64,000 nt of DNA from Falsirhodobacter xinxiangensis (GCF_004959935.1 NZ_SMYN01000019.1:1-64000), one strand, 5' to 3'. Shown: positions 34,346-42,957, counted from the first letter of the stretch. The notes: generated by a model from the sequence alone, not told the origin. Numbers and translations: made by a program.

Positions 34346-35713
34346 TCAATAAACCGCAACCGCAACCGCGCCCGTGCGCGGATCGGCGGCGGCATGATGC
34401 AGACCGCCATCTTCCGCCACGCAAAGCAACTGCGCGACGGATCGCAGGGCATAGGGCGCGATGGCGGTACCCTCGTTCGACGGGGCACCGGGTTCTACGG
34501 TGACAGCGCCTTTGGCATCCATCGCCCAACGCGGGGCGCAGACCGCATCGACAAGCGTATCGCCCGCAGCCAGCCGCGTCAGGACCTGCAGGTTCCACGG
34601 CAGTTGGTTCACGCCGCCGGGCGTTGCGCCAAAGATCAACCGCCCATCCTGCCGTTGCGCCCATGCGTGCAGCGTGGTGGGCGGGGTCTTGCCCGGCCCC
34701 GGCGCGGCGACCGATCCTGCGGGTGCGTCGCGGTCAAAGCCGCGGCCCGCGCGGTTGTTCAGGATCAGACCGTCGGGCATCACCACACCCGACGCCATCT
34801 GCGGAAAGGAATTGGAGTGCAGGACAACGACCACATTCCCTTCGGCGTCGGCACAGCCGAAGACCGAGGTTCCGCCATCTGCCGCGCGGCGACCACGTGC
34901 CTTGGCATCGGCCAGCACCTCGCGCACCAACGCGGGCGTCGGCGGGCCGCCCTGTGCAAAGGCCTGCGCCAACGCGGGTCCGTGGGTGGGGGCAGGGGTC
35001 GTGACAAGGGATCCGTTCTGGTGGGGGGCAAGGATGCGGGCGGGCGTCTGGGCGAAATCCTCGGGGCGGAGGAAACCGCCAAGCCGCTGCACCCGTTCCG
35101 CGATGCTGACGCCAAGGTCGCCGGTGAACAGCGCCTCGCGTTGCGCGACGAAGGCTTCGACCAACGCGCCAAGGCCGGGAAGTTTGCGGATATCGCCCAC
35201 CTTGGGCAGCACGCCATTCGGGGCATAAGGATTGTCGGGGCTGTAGCGTGCCAAAAGCGCGGCACCCGCGCGTACATAGGCCAAATCCACGCCGCGCCAC
35301 GCGATGCCCGCACGTGCCGCGCAAATGGCGGGTCGCGCCAGATCGCCTAGCGGCAATCGGCCCATTCCCGCCAGCGTCGCATAGCCGTGCGGCGCACCGG
35401 GTACCCCGACCGATGCAGGGCCGGTCGGGGTCAGTGCGGCAGCCGTCAGCGCCGCCGCCCCGGCCCCCACGCTTATCAACGCGGTGATCTGCCCACCCGC
35501 CGGACGGAACAGCGCGACCAGATCGCCCGCCAGCCCGCATTTTATCGGCAGGGCCACGGTTTCCATCAGGCAGCCCGCGACCGCCGCGTCGAATGCATTG
35601 CCGCCCGCCGCCAACGCCCCCGCCGCCGCCGCCGCGACGGCAGGATGCGCCGCCGTTACCACAGCAGGGCCGCAGACCGAAACCGATGCTCGCAAAAGCG
35701 CATCGGCCACCAT
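34346..35713 (-). CDS. gamma-glutamyltransferase-like Ntn hydrolase
   Basis: This 455-residue protein is of the gamma-glutamyltransferase family, whose precursors self-cleave at a Thr. The N-terminal part (PAVVTAAHPAVAAAAAGALAAGGNAFDAAVA) and the region DGGTSVFGCADAEGNVVVVLHSN, with the candidate nucleophile Thr, are recognisable, as is the C-terminal TPGGVNQLPWNLQVLTRL. No signal peptide is seen and the chain is shorter than E. coli Ggt (580), so it is probably cytoplasmic. It may cleave a gamma-glutamyl or other amide intermediate. The start overlaps the ALDH stop by one base. Confidence 0.8.
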   Translation of the reverse strand: MVADALLRASVSVCGPAVVTAAHPAVAAAAAGALAAGGNAFDAAVAGCLMETVALPIKCGLAGDLVALFRPAGGQITALISVGAGAAALTAAALTPTGPASVGVPGAPHGYATLAGMGRLPLGDLARPAICAARAGIAWRGVDLAYVRAGAALLARYSPDNPYAPNGVLPKVGDIRKLPGLGALVEAFVAQREALFTGDLGVSIAERVQRLGGFLRPEDFAQTPARILAPHQNGSLVTTPAPTHGPALAQAFAQGGPPTPALVREVLADAKARGRRAADGGTSVFGCADAEGNVVVVLHSNSFPQMASGVVMPDGLILNNRAGRGFDRDAPAGSVAAPGPGKTPPTTLHAWAQRQDGRLIFGATPGGVNQLPWNLQVLTRLAAGDTLVDAVCAPRWAMDAKGAVTVEPGAPSNEGTAIAPYALRSVAQLLCVAEDGGLHHAAADPRTGAVAVAVY

Positions 35714-37140
35714 CAGATCATAATCCCGGTAAAGCGGATCTGCGACATCTCCTCGATGGCATAGCGGATACCCTCGCGCCCGACGCCGCTGCGTTTGACG
35801 CCGCCGAAAGGGGCCATGTCCAAACGGAACCGGCTTGGCTCGTTCACCCAAAGCGAGCCGACCTCGAAATCGTCCGAGAAGCGCATCGCCGTGGCGAGCG
35901 AAGCGGTAAACACCGCGCCTTGCAGCCCGAAGGGGGAGTCGTTCGCCAGCTCCAGCGCCTCGTCCAGCGTGTCGAACGGGTTGACCAGTGCAAGCGGGCC
36001 AAAGACCTCCTCGGTCCACAGTCGCGCGTTGCGGGGCACATCGGCAAAAACGCCGGGGGTCACGAAACAGTCGCGCTGTTCCGGGGCCAGCGGTACCCGC
36101 GCGCCCGCAGCTGCGGCGTCCGCGGCCATCGCCATGACCCTATCTGCGGCGGCGCGGTGGACCATCGGGCCAAGATCGGTCGTGATATCCAGCGGATCAC
36201 CCGTCTTCATGCCCTGCGCGGTGGCGACAAAGGCCGCCAGAAACGCGTCGAACACCGGACGCTGCACCAGAACCCGCTGGGCCGAGATGCATTGCTGGCC
36301 GCTCGCCTCGAACGCGGCACCGGCGATCTTTTTCGCGGCGGTCGCGATGTCCGCATCGGCAAAGACGACGTTCGCGGCGTTAGAGCCAAGCTCGGCTGTA
36401 AATTTCCGTGCACTCGCAGCCCGCGCCAGCGCGTCGCCAGCGACCGTGCCGCCGGTAAAGGACACCGCCGATACGCCGGGATGCGCGGCAAGCGCAAGCG
36501 CCGTATCGCGGTCGCCCGTCAGCACGCCGACCAGCCCCTTGGGCACGCCCGCAGCCTCCATCTCGGCCACGACGCGCAGAGCGGTGCGCGTCCCCGACGG
36601 GGCTGGTTTCACGATCACCGCGTTTCCGGCGGCCAGCGCGGGGGCGACCTTTTGCAGCAGCAAATTAAGCGGCGCGTTGAACGGCGTGATCGCCGCGACG
36701 ACGCCGTAGGGGACGTGGCGCGTGAACCCGAAATGGCCGCGTCCGGCGGGGGCGGCATCGACGGGGATCGTCTCTCCGGTCAGTTGCAGCGTGGCGGCGG
36801 CGCAGTTGTCCAGAAAATCGCCGCCCCGGCCCGCCTCGAACCGGGCGGCCTTCAGCGGTTTGCCGACATCGGCGCAGATCAGTGCGGCGATGTCGTCCGA
36901 GGCCGCACGCAGCGCGGCGGCGGCAGCCCGCAGCCAGCCCGCCCGATCGTGCAGGGACGAGCGGCGGTTGGCGCGAAACGCAGCTTCGGCCGCCACGACG
37001 GCGCGATCGGTCGCGGCGCCGCCGCCCTCGTCCAGCCGCGCGATCAGCGCACCGCTGGACGGGTCGATCAGCTTGAACGCCGGTTCCGCCTCGGTCGCCG
37101 CAACAGGGCCGCCGTCGATCCAGGAACTGAGAACAACCAC
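35713..37140 (-). CDS. aldehyde dehydrogenase (semialdehyde-type)
   Basis: This 475-residue ALDH has the catalytic Glu in AELGSNAANVVFADADI and the catalytic Cys in FEASGQQCISAQRVLV. It starts with GTG at 37140, with AAGG eight bases upstream, just after the dioxygenase stop. Placement directly downstream of an extradiol dioxygenase suggests it oxidises the ring-cleavage semialdehyde, as in meta-cleavage pathways. That assignment rests on context. Confidence 0.88.
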   Translation of the reverse strand: MVVLSSWIDGGPVAATEAEPAFKLIDPSSGALIARLDEGGGAATDRAVVAAEAAFRANRRSSLHDRAGWLRAAAAALRAASDDIAALICADVGKPLKAARFEAGRGGDFLDNCAAATLQLTGETIPVDAAPAGRGHFGFTRHVPYGVVAAITPFNAPLNLLLQKVAPALAAGNAVIVKPAPSGTRTALRVVAEMEAAGVPKGLVGVLTGDRDTALALAAHPGVSAVSFTGGTVAGDALARAASARKFTAELGSNAANVVFADADIATAAKKIAGAAFEASGQQCISAQRVLVQRPVFDAFLAAFVATAQGMKTGDPLDITTDLGPMVHRAAADRVMAMAADAAAAGARVPLAPEQRDCFVTPGVFADVPRNARLWTEEVFGPLALVNPFDTLDEALELANDSPFGLQGAVFTASLATAMRFSDDFEVGSLWVNEPSRFRLDMAPFGGVKRSGVGREGIRYAIEEMSQIRFTGIMI

Positions 37141-37143
37141 CCC

Positions 37144-38199
37144 TCAGGCCTTGCGCAGACGGCGGATCTGCATGTCCGCAAGGAACGGCACCAGAGGGTG
37201 CACCCCTGCCGCGACCATCGCGGGGCTGTCCATTTCCGAAAGCATCCGGCGATGTTCGTTCGGCATAGCGAAATCGGCGGCATAGGACGCGGGGTTTTCC
37301 AGATAAGCCAGCCGCTTGGGCTGTTCATGCGCCAGCCCGTGCAGCGCGGCAGTCAGCGTCACGAGTTCGGGCTTGATCGAGGGGTAGTGAACCTCGGTCT
37401 CGGCGTTGCCTTCGGTATACCAGCCCAGCGACATGTAGTTGTGGTGCCATGACGGGTCGATCGACACGACATCTGGCTTGCGCTCGCCCAATGCGCCCGC
37501 GCCGCAAGCCCAGCAACGCAGCTCGATATTGCCTGTGGCGTCCAGTTCTACCTCGTCATAGCCGATCAGGGATTTCAGGTTCCCCTCGGCCAGACGGCCC
37601 ACGGCCTTCATGTCCCAGTCGAGTTCGGGGTGTGAATAGCGGTCGGTGCCGGGAAAATGCGACATCCCGCCCGAGCAGATGATTGCCGTGCGCAGGCCCA
37701 TTGCCGTCACGGCGCGCGCGATGGCTTTGCCGAAGGCATAGCACCGCTCCATCGTCGGCTGCGGCGGCAGATAGGCGTTGACGTAGATCGGCAGCACAGG
37801 CGCCGTCACGCCCAGATGGGTCAGCGGAATCCCGATGGCATAGTCGATCTTTGCAGTCGAGGTGAAGGCCGGGTCGAACCCTTCCTGATAAAGGCGGCGC
37901 ACAAGCTCGAACCCGATCTCGCTGGGCACTTTCCAGTTGAAGTCATGGCCTGCGAATTCGCCCGTCGCCTCGCCGCCGACATGGATGGTGAAGGGCGGGG
38001 CCGAGGTGTGGAAGAACTGTTCGGCATGGTCGTTGGAAAAGATGATCCACAGATCGGGCTTTAGCGCATGCAGCTTTTCGCCGATCTCGGCCCCGACCTT
38101 TTTGACCGCAGCGATGATCTCCTTCGGCTCGGTATCGGGCTGGGTAAAGAATTGGGGGGCGTGGGGCAGCATCGCGCCGCCGACGACAGTGGAATGCAT
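37144..38199 (-). CDS. class III (LigB-type) extradiol dioxygenase with LigA-like C-terminus
   Basis: This 351-residue non-heme Fe(II) enzyme would open a dihydroxylated aromatic or pyridine ring. Metal and active-site elements are MLPHAPQ (His about 12), FSNDHAEQFF and CSGGMSHFPG. The first 280 residues are the LigB fold, related to MhpB and PcyB-type enzymes. The last about 65 (NEHRRMLSEMDSPAMVAAG, then VHPLVPFLADMQI) resemble the small LigA subunit, as in gallate dioxygenase fusions. It is the first gene of a leftward run of at least five genes (dioxygenase, ALDH, GGT, AspDH, Udh) and is divergent from the AraC regulator. Confidence 0.87.
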   Translation of the reverse strand: MHSTVVGGAMLPHAPQFFTQPDTEPKEIIAAVKKVGAEIGEKLHALKPDLWIIFSNDHAEQFFHTSAPPFTIHVGGEATGEFAGHDFNWKVPSEIGFELVRRLYQEGFDPAFTSTAKIDYAIGIPLTHLGVTAPVLPIYVNAYLPPQPTMERCYAFGKAIARAVTAMGLRTAIICSGGMSHFPGTDRYSHPELDWDMKAVGRLAEGNLKSLIGYDEVELDATGNIELRCWACGAGALGERKPDVVSIDPSWHHNYMSLGWYTEGNAETEVHYPSIKPELVTLTAALHGLAHEQPKRLAYLENPASYAADFAMPNEHRRMLSEMDSPAMVAAGVHPLVPFLADMQIRRLRKA

Positions 38200-38250
38200 C
38201 CTGTTGGCCTTTCGCAGAGGATAGCGTGGGAGTATCTTTAAACTATGACA

Positions 38251-38293
38251 GTATACATACCAAGTTGAAATTCGTCGTGTTAGATGGTATTGC
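38251..38293. promoter_or_regulatory. divergent promoter region with candidate operator
   Basis: The 130-bp region between the dioxygenase and AraC genes is AT-rich. GTATACATAC (38251-38260) is an imperfect palindrome related to the motifs at 20876 and 26017. A weak promoter toward the AraC gene may be TTGAAA (38265-38270), 17 bases, TATTGC (38288-38293). The -10 match is poor, so the promoter is tentative. Confidence 0.35.
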
Positions 38294-38329
38294 GTCAAAT
38301 AATGTGGCCGAAACGACAGAGGTGAGCGG

Positions 38330-39046
38330 ATGCGACACGCGGCATTGAGCGCGCCCGTCCTGCGCGGTGGGCACCGGGGCTTGCACAGCCATGACCGGGG
38401 GCAGCTTCTTTACGTGCGCAGCGGTGCAATTTCTATTTCTACGAGTATGATGGCGGTCGTTCTGCCCTGTAACAGGGCGATATGGATACCTGCGGGGCTA
38501 CCGCACGAATGCAGGCATATCGACACGACGGAACTGCGGACGGTCTATTTTGGAATGCCCCATGACGGGCTGCCGTGCAGGCTGACGATCATTCAGATGA
38601 CGCCGCTGCTGGATGCGCTGGTTGATCGTATACTTACCATGATGCCCGGGCCCGCTGGTGCGGACCGCCGCCTGATGCGGGTGATCGCGGATCAGATCGT
38701 GCCGATGCAGGAAACTGCCGTCACCGTGCCGATGCCGACATCGCCCGCGCTGGTCGCAGTTGCGCGCCGCTTGCTGGATTCGGACGAAGTGCCTGTCGCA
38801 TCGCTTGCGCGCGACGCGGGGATGGGAATCCGCACGCTGGAGCGGCGGTTCAAGGCCGAGATCGCGTTGTCCCTGCGGCAGTTCCGCCTTCAGGTGAAGC
38901 TGCTTCGCGCGGCCGAGCTGTTGACCGCGGGCCATCGCGTGCAGGACGTGGCGTTCCGGCTGGGATACGAGAACGCGGGCTCGTTCGTGCAGGTCTTTCG
39001 CAAGCACATGGGCCAGACGCCCGCGCGTTACGCACGGCGGCGTTAA
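38330..39046 (+). CDS. AraC-family transcriptional regulator
   Basis: This 238-residue regulator has an N-terminal cupin-like sensor region (GLHSHDRGQLLYVRSGAISI, IWIPAGLPHECRH) and a C-terminal double HTH (VASLARDAGMGIRTLERRFK, then VQDVAFRLGYENAGSFVQVFRKHMGQTPARY). AGAGG precedes the ATG. It is divergent from the extradiol dioxygenase run and so probably controls it. Its stop overlaps the convergent TauE gene by three bases. Confidence 0.92.
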   Translation: MRHAALSAPVLRGGHRGLHSHDRGQLLYVRSGAISISTSMMAVVLPCNRAIWIPAGLPHECRHIDTTELRTVYFGMPHDGLPCRLTIIQMTPLLDALVDRILTMMPGPAGADRRLMRVIADQIVPMQETAVTVPMPTSPALVAVARRLLDSDEVPVASLARDAGMGIRTLERRFKAEIALSLRQFRLQVKLLRAAELLTAGHRVQDVAFRLGYENAGSFVQVFRKHMGQTPARYARRR

Positions 39047-39795
39047 AGCAGGCCCAGCACCCCATCGCGCACCAGTCCAAGGCCGATCGTGGCAAGGATT
39101 GCCAGAAACACGCGGTCGAATGTCATACGGTTCATGCGTTTGCCCAGCCAACTGCCCAACGGCATGAAGATGGCCACCGGAATCATGGCAAGCGCCCCTT
39201 CGGCCAGATGATGCGGCTGGATCAGGCCCACCGTCAAAAGCAGGGCCGTCTGCACGATCGCAAAGCCAAGAAACATCACCGACACGGCAAAGATCATCGC
39301 GCGGCGCGCAAGCCCGAGCGAGTGGATGAACGGCACCCCCACAGCCGCGCAAAGCCCTGTCGCCCCCTGCATCACCCCCGCCGCGAACCCCAGAGGCGGG
39401 GCGAGCAGCAGCCCCGTCCGCGTCGCCAGCGCAAAGGTGGGGTCGAGTATCCGAAGCCCGATATAGCACAGCAGCAGCAGCCCGAGGCAGACCGAAAGCG
39501 CATCCGGCGGCAGCACCGTCAGCAGCCATGTGCCGAACCCTGTCCCCGCAAAGCCGAACCCCATCATCGGGATCAGGAACGCGGTCTGGCGCGTGGCCGT
39601 CCAGGAGGTGCGGATTTGCAATAGGTTGGTCGCGATGATGGGCAGCGCCAGAATTGCCACGGCATGGGGCACGTCATAGACCCAGGCCAGAACCGGCAGC
39701 GCCACGATGGGCAGACCCAATCCCGTGGCGCCTTTAATGATCGATCCTGCAGCGAGGGCGGCAAGGACTATGGCAAACGTCTCGATCGATTGCAT
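39043..39795 (-). CDS. TauE/SafE-family anion transporter (second copy)
   Basis: This 250-residue membrane protein has about eight hydrophobic segments and the family motifs (GSIIKGATGLGLPIVALPVLAW, GVMQGATGLCAAVGVPFIHSLG). It may export an anionic product or import a carboxylate. It lies downstream of the NitT/TauT-type ABC genes on the same strand, past a GC hairpin at 39812-39831. Sequence similarity to the copy at 31953 is low. Confidence 0.87.
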   Translation of the reverse strand: MQSIETFAIVLAALAAGSIIKGATGLGLPIVALPVLAWVYDVPHAVAILALPIIATNLLQIRTSWTATRQTAFLIPMMGFGFAGTGFGTWLLTVLPPDALSVCLGLLLLCYIGLRILDPTFALATRTGLLLAPPLGFAAGVMQGATGLCAAVGVPFIHSLGLARRAMIFAVSVMFLGFAIVQTALLLTVGLIQPHHLAEGALAMIPVAIFMPLGSWLGKRMNRMTFDRVFLAILATIGLGLVRDGVLGLL

Positions 39796-39811
39796 GGAAT
39801 ATCCCGAAAGG

Positions 39812-39831
39812 CCCGCCCCGACGGGGGCGGG
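39812..39831 (-). terminator. GC-rich hairpin between ABC permease and TauE genes
   Basis: CCCGCCCC (39812-39819) and GGGGCGGG (39824-39831) pair perfectly around a 4-base loop, in the 44-bp gap after the permease stop. The minus strand continues CCTTT. It may end or attenuate the ABC transporter transcript before the TauE gene. Confidence 0.5.
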
Positions 39832-39839
39832 CGGGAAAA

Positions 39840-40610
39840 TCAGCGTTTGCCGCGCATGGCCCAGCCGGTCATCCGCTTTTCGATAGCGGCAAAGATGGCG
39901 TACGTGGCGATGCCCAGCACCGCGATGACCCCGACGCCTGCAAACATCAGCGCGACGCGGAATTGCGATGAGGCCTGAATCATCAGGTAGCCGATCCCCT
40001 TGTTCGAGGCGATGGTTTCCGCGATGACCGTGCCTACGAAGGCCAGCGTGATCGCCACCTTCAACGACGCGAAGAAATACGGCATTGCGCGCGGCAGCCC
40101 GATCTTGCGGATCAGGTCCAGACGCGATGCGCCAAGCGAGCGCAGAACGTCCTCCATCTCCGGTTCTACCGTGGCAAGGCCGGTCGCGACGTTCACTGCA
40201 ATGGGAAAGAAGCACAGCAGGAACGCGGTCGCGATCGCGGTGGGTTGGCCGATGCCCAGCCACAGCACGATGATCGGAACCAACGCGACCTTGGGGACAG
40301 AGTTGAAGCCGATCAGCACCGGATAAAGCCCGGCATAGACCAGACGCGAGCTGCCGATCATGATGCCGATCAGCAGCCCCACCACGATCCCGAGCCCGAA
40401 CCCCGCCATGGTAGAGATCATCGTGTATGTCGCGTGCTGAAAGATCGGGCCGCGGTATTGCAGCAGCGCGGCCCATATCTCGGTCGGGGCAGGCAGCACG
40501 AAGGACGGCACGTTCAGCAGCACGACGCTGGCCTGCCAGATGACAAGCAGCCCCACGACGACCAGCCATGGCATGGATGCCTCGATGCTGCGACGCATGG
40601 CTTCGCTCAT
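39840..40610 (-). CDS. ABC transporter permease, NitT/TauT family
   Basis: This 256-residue inner-membrane permease resembles SsuC/TauC/ThiX. Hydrophobic segments begin with MPWLVVVGLLVIWQASVVLL, and PAPTEIWAALLQY is typical of the family. The EAA loop is VLRSLGASRLDLIRKIGLPRAMPYF. The start at 40610 lies one base after the ATPase stop. Together with the ATPase and the binding protein it forms an importer for a nitrate/sulfonate/aromatic-type anion. Confidence 0.92.
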   Translation of the reverse strand: MSEAMRRSIEASMPWLVVVGLLVIWQASVVLLNVPSFVLPAPTEIWAALLQYRGPIFQHATYTMISTMAGFGLGIVVGLLIGIMIGSSRLVYAGLYPVLIGFNSVPKVALVPIIVLWLGIGQPTAIATAFLLCFFPIAVNVATGLATVEPEMEDVLRSLGASRLDLIRKIGLPRAMPYFFASLKVAITLAFVGTVIAETIASNKGIGYLMIQASSQFRVALMFAGVGVIAVLGIATYAIFAAIEKRMTGWAMRGKR

Positions 40611-40611
40611 C

Positions 40612-41409
40612 TCAGGCCGCCTTGCTGTCTTCGCGAATTTGGGCGATCTGATTGCGGATTTGGTGAACGATATCGATGAATTTCGGATCAAAGGTGGTCT
40701 CCAGCGTGCGCTTGCGGGGAAGATCGACGCGGTGGGTGGCGATGACGCGGCCGGGGCGCGCGCTCATGACGAAGACAACGTCGGCCAGAAAGACGGCTTC
40801 GCGCAGATCATGCGTGACAAGGATCGTCGTGAACTGCTTTTCCAACCAGATGTCCTGCAAAACGCCCCAAAGCTCCTCTCGGGTAAAGGCGTCGAGCGCG
40901 CCGAAAGGCTCGTCCAGCATCAGCAGCGAGGGATCGTGGATCAGTGACCGGCACAGGTTGGCGCGTTGCTGCATGCCGCCCGACAGCATCCAGGGATGCT
41001 TTTCCTCGAACTCGGCCAGGCCCACGGTTTTCAGAAGCCCGCGCGCCTTGGCAAGGTATTCCTCTTTGCGGCTGGCAAGCTGATGCCGGTGCGGGCGCAC
41101 GATCTCTAGCGGCAGCATGACGTTCTGCAAAAGCGTGCGCCACGGCAGCAGCGAGGGGTTCTGAAACGCCATTCCGGTGATGCTGAGCGGGCCTGACACC
41201 GGTGCGCCGTCCACGTGGATCGCGCCCTCGGTCGGCGGTTGAAGGCCGGTCATCAGCTTCATCAGCGATGACTTGCCGCAGCCGGACGGGCCGACTACCG
41301 CCGCAAATTCACCCTTGCGGATCTTCAGGTCCGCCCCGCTAAGCGCAAGCGTACCCTTCGCGCCGCCATATCGAAGCGCGACGTTGTCGAGTGTTACGAA
41401 ATCTTCCAT
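40612..41409 (-). CDS. ABC transporter ATP-binding protein, NitT/TauT family
   Basis: This 265-residue ATPase has Walker A GPSGCGKSS, signature LSGGMQQRANLCRSL, Walker B LLMLDEPFGALD and the His switch THDLREAVFLAD. It energises the adjacent permease. The closest functional classes are SsuB/TauB and aromatic-acid transporters. Confidence 0.93.
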   Translation of the reverse strand: MEDFVTLDNVALRYGGAKGTLALSGADLKIRKGEFAAVVGPSGCGKSSLMKLMTGLQPPTEGAIHVDGAPVSGPLSITGMAFQNPSLLPWRTLLQNVMLPLEIVRPHRHQLASRKEEYLAKARGLLKTVGLAEFEEKHPWMLSGGMQQRANLCRSLIHDPSLLMLDEPFGALDAFTREELWGVLQDIWLEKQFTTILVTHDLREAVFLADVVFVMSARPGRVIATHRVDLPRKRTLETTFDPKFIDIVHQIRNQIAQIREDSKAA

Positions 41410-41454
41410 TTGCTTCCTGTCCGTGCTGCCGGAACTTGCGCCCGGCTTGTCGTT

Positions 41455-41913
41455 TCAGCCGGCGTTTTCGGTCTGGTCCTCGCAGATGGCGACAAAGCTG
41501 TCGAAGAACTGACCCGAAAGCTTGGTGGCTGTCGAATCTATCAACCGCGCGCCCAGTTGCGCCAGCTTGCCGCCGACAGCCGCCTCCACTTCATAGGCCA
41601 GAAGCGTGCCGTCCTCGGTCTCGGTCAGGCGAACATTTGCTGCGCCGCTGGCATAGCCCGCGATCCCGCCCTTGCCCTGTCCCGCGATGCGATAGCTTTC
41701 GGGGGCGACGATGTCGGACAGCGTGACCTCCCCCGCAAAAGTCGCCTTGATCGGCCCGACGGCAAGGCGCGCCTGCGCGGTGAACCCTTCGTCGGGCGAA
41801 CCTTCAAGGCTCTGGCAGCCGGGGATGCAGGCGCGCAGAACCGCCGGATCGTTCAACTGTTCCCAAACGCGGGCGCGCGTTGCGCGGATATGGCGGGTGC
41901 CGTTCATTTGCAT
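41455..41913 (-). CDS. CoxG-like SRPBCC protein
   Basis: This 152-residue protein has the CoxG fold (MNGTRHIRATRARVWEQLNDPAVLRACIPGC). CoxG anchors CO dehydrogenase-type molybdenum enzymes to the membrane and often accompanies Mo hydroxylase genes. Its partner is probably the Mo hydroxylase at 28.3-31.9 kb, so the two stretches belong to one system. Here it lies between the ABC ATPase and the binding protein. AAGGA lies about 7 bases before the ATG. Confidence 0.85.
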   Translation of the reverse strand: MQMNGTRHIRATRARVWEQLNDPAVLRACIPGCQSLEGSPDEGFTAQARLAVGPIKATFAGEVTLSDIVAPESYRIAGQGKGGIAGYASGAANVRLTETEDGTLLAYEVEAAVGGKLAQLGARLIDSTATKLSGQFFDSFVAICEDQTENAG

Positions 41914-41931
41914 GATGTCATCCTTGTCGTA

Positions 41932-42957
41932 TCAGGCGAGGGCCAGTTCGGCCGCCTCAGGCAAAAAGCGCGGATCGTAGTAACTCTCCAGCGCGGGATC
42001 GATGGCCCAGCCGAAGCCGGTTTGCATCAGCGCCGTGCCAGCCGCCATGCGTGCCGAGTCGACATGGCCCAGACCGTTGGCCTTGACGCTTGCGGTGGCA
42101 ACATGGGTGTCCAGCACGAACTGGAGGCGCTGAAGCTCCACTTCCTTGACCAGCAGCGGTTCCTGCGCGACGACGGCATCGACCGCCGCCGCCGGATCGG
42201 CGTAGGCCGCGCGCCAGGACCGCGCGACACCAAGCGCGACGGCACGGCAAAGGTCGGGCTGTTCGTCGATCATTTTCTGGCTTGCAATCAACGAGTTGGC
42301 CGGAAAGTTGAACCCGAAATCAGAAAAATGCAGCATGTGCATATCGTCGCGCGATACGCCGCTTTCGACAAGGTTGAAGATCGAAGTGTAGTCGAAGCAA
42401 ACCACTGCATCGACTTCTTTTTGCAGCAACAGCGTGTCGCGGACGCGGACATCTACGTTTACAAATTCGATCTCGCCTTCGGCGATGCCGTTCAGTTTCA
42501 TCAGGGCAGGCATCAGTTTGGTCGCGGCAGAGTTCGCGCCGATGCCTAGCCGTTTGCCCTTGAGGTCTTCGAGCGAGGCGATGGGCGCGCCGATGCTTAG
42601 CAAGGTCTGCGGCCCATGGTCGAAAACGCCCATGATCAGCTTGGGCGTGTCTTCGGGGTTGCTGACGGCGAATTCCACAAGGGTGGCGACATCGGCAAAG
42701 CCGAACTGATGGGTGCCGGTGGCCACGCGCCGCACCGACTCGGCCGAACCTGCTGCACCGTCGAACGTGGGGACAAAGCCAAGCTGTTCAAAGATTCCTT
42801 GCGCCGAGCCAAGGAAGAATGGCGCGTTGCCGCCATAGATCCGAAAATCGAGCGAAATCGGCACACCGGCTTGCGCCCTTGCGACAAAGGGTGTGCTGAG
42901 CATAGCGGCCCCTGCGGCACCCAGGCTGTATTTCATAAGGCTCCGGCGTGTGATCAT
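41932..42957 (-). CDS. ABC transporter substrate-binding protein, NMT1/THI5-like (SsuA/TauA type)
   Basis: This 341-residue periplasmic binding protein has a Tat-like signal (ITRRSLMKYSLGAAGAAMLS, then VARAQA). The mature part (YGGNAPFFLGSAQGIFEQLGF, then GSAESVRRVATGTHQFGFADVATLVEFAV) is of the NMT1/THI5 type found with sulfonate, nitrate, pyrimidine and aromatic-acid importers. It is the first gene of the leftward transporter operon and is divergent from the MarR gene. Confidence 0.92.
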   Translation of the reverse strand: MITRRSLMKYSLGAAGAAMLSTPFVARAQAGVPISLDFRIYGGNAPFFLGSAQGIFEQLGFVPTFDGAAGSAESVRRVATGTHQFGFADVATLVEFAVSNPEDTPKLIMGVFDHGPQTLLSIGAPIASLEDLKGKRLGIGANSAATKLMPALMKLNGIAEGEIEFVNVDVRVRDTLLLQKEVDAVVCFDYTSIFNLVESGVSRDDMHMLHFSDFGFNFPANSLIASQKMIDEQPDLCRAVALGVARSWRAAYADPAAAVDAVVAQEPLLVKEVELQRLQFVLDTHVATASVKANGLGHVDSARMAAGTALMQTGFGWAIDPALESYYDPRFLPEAAELALA

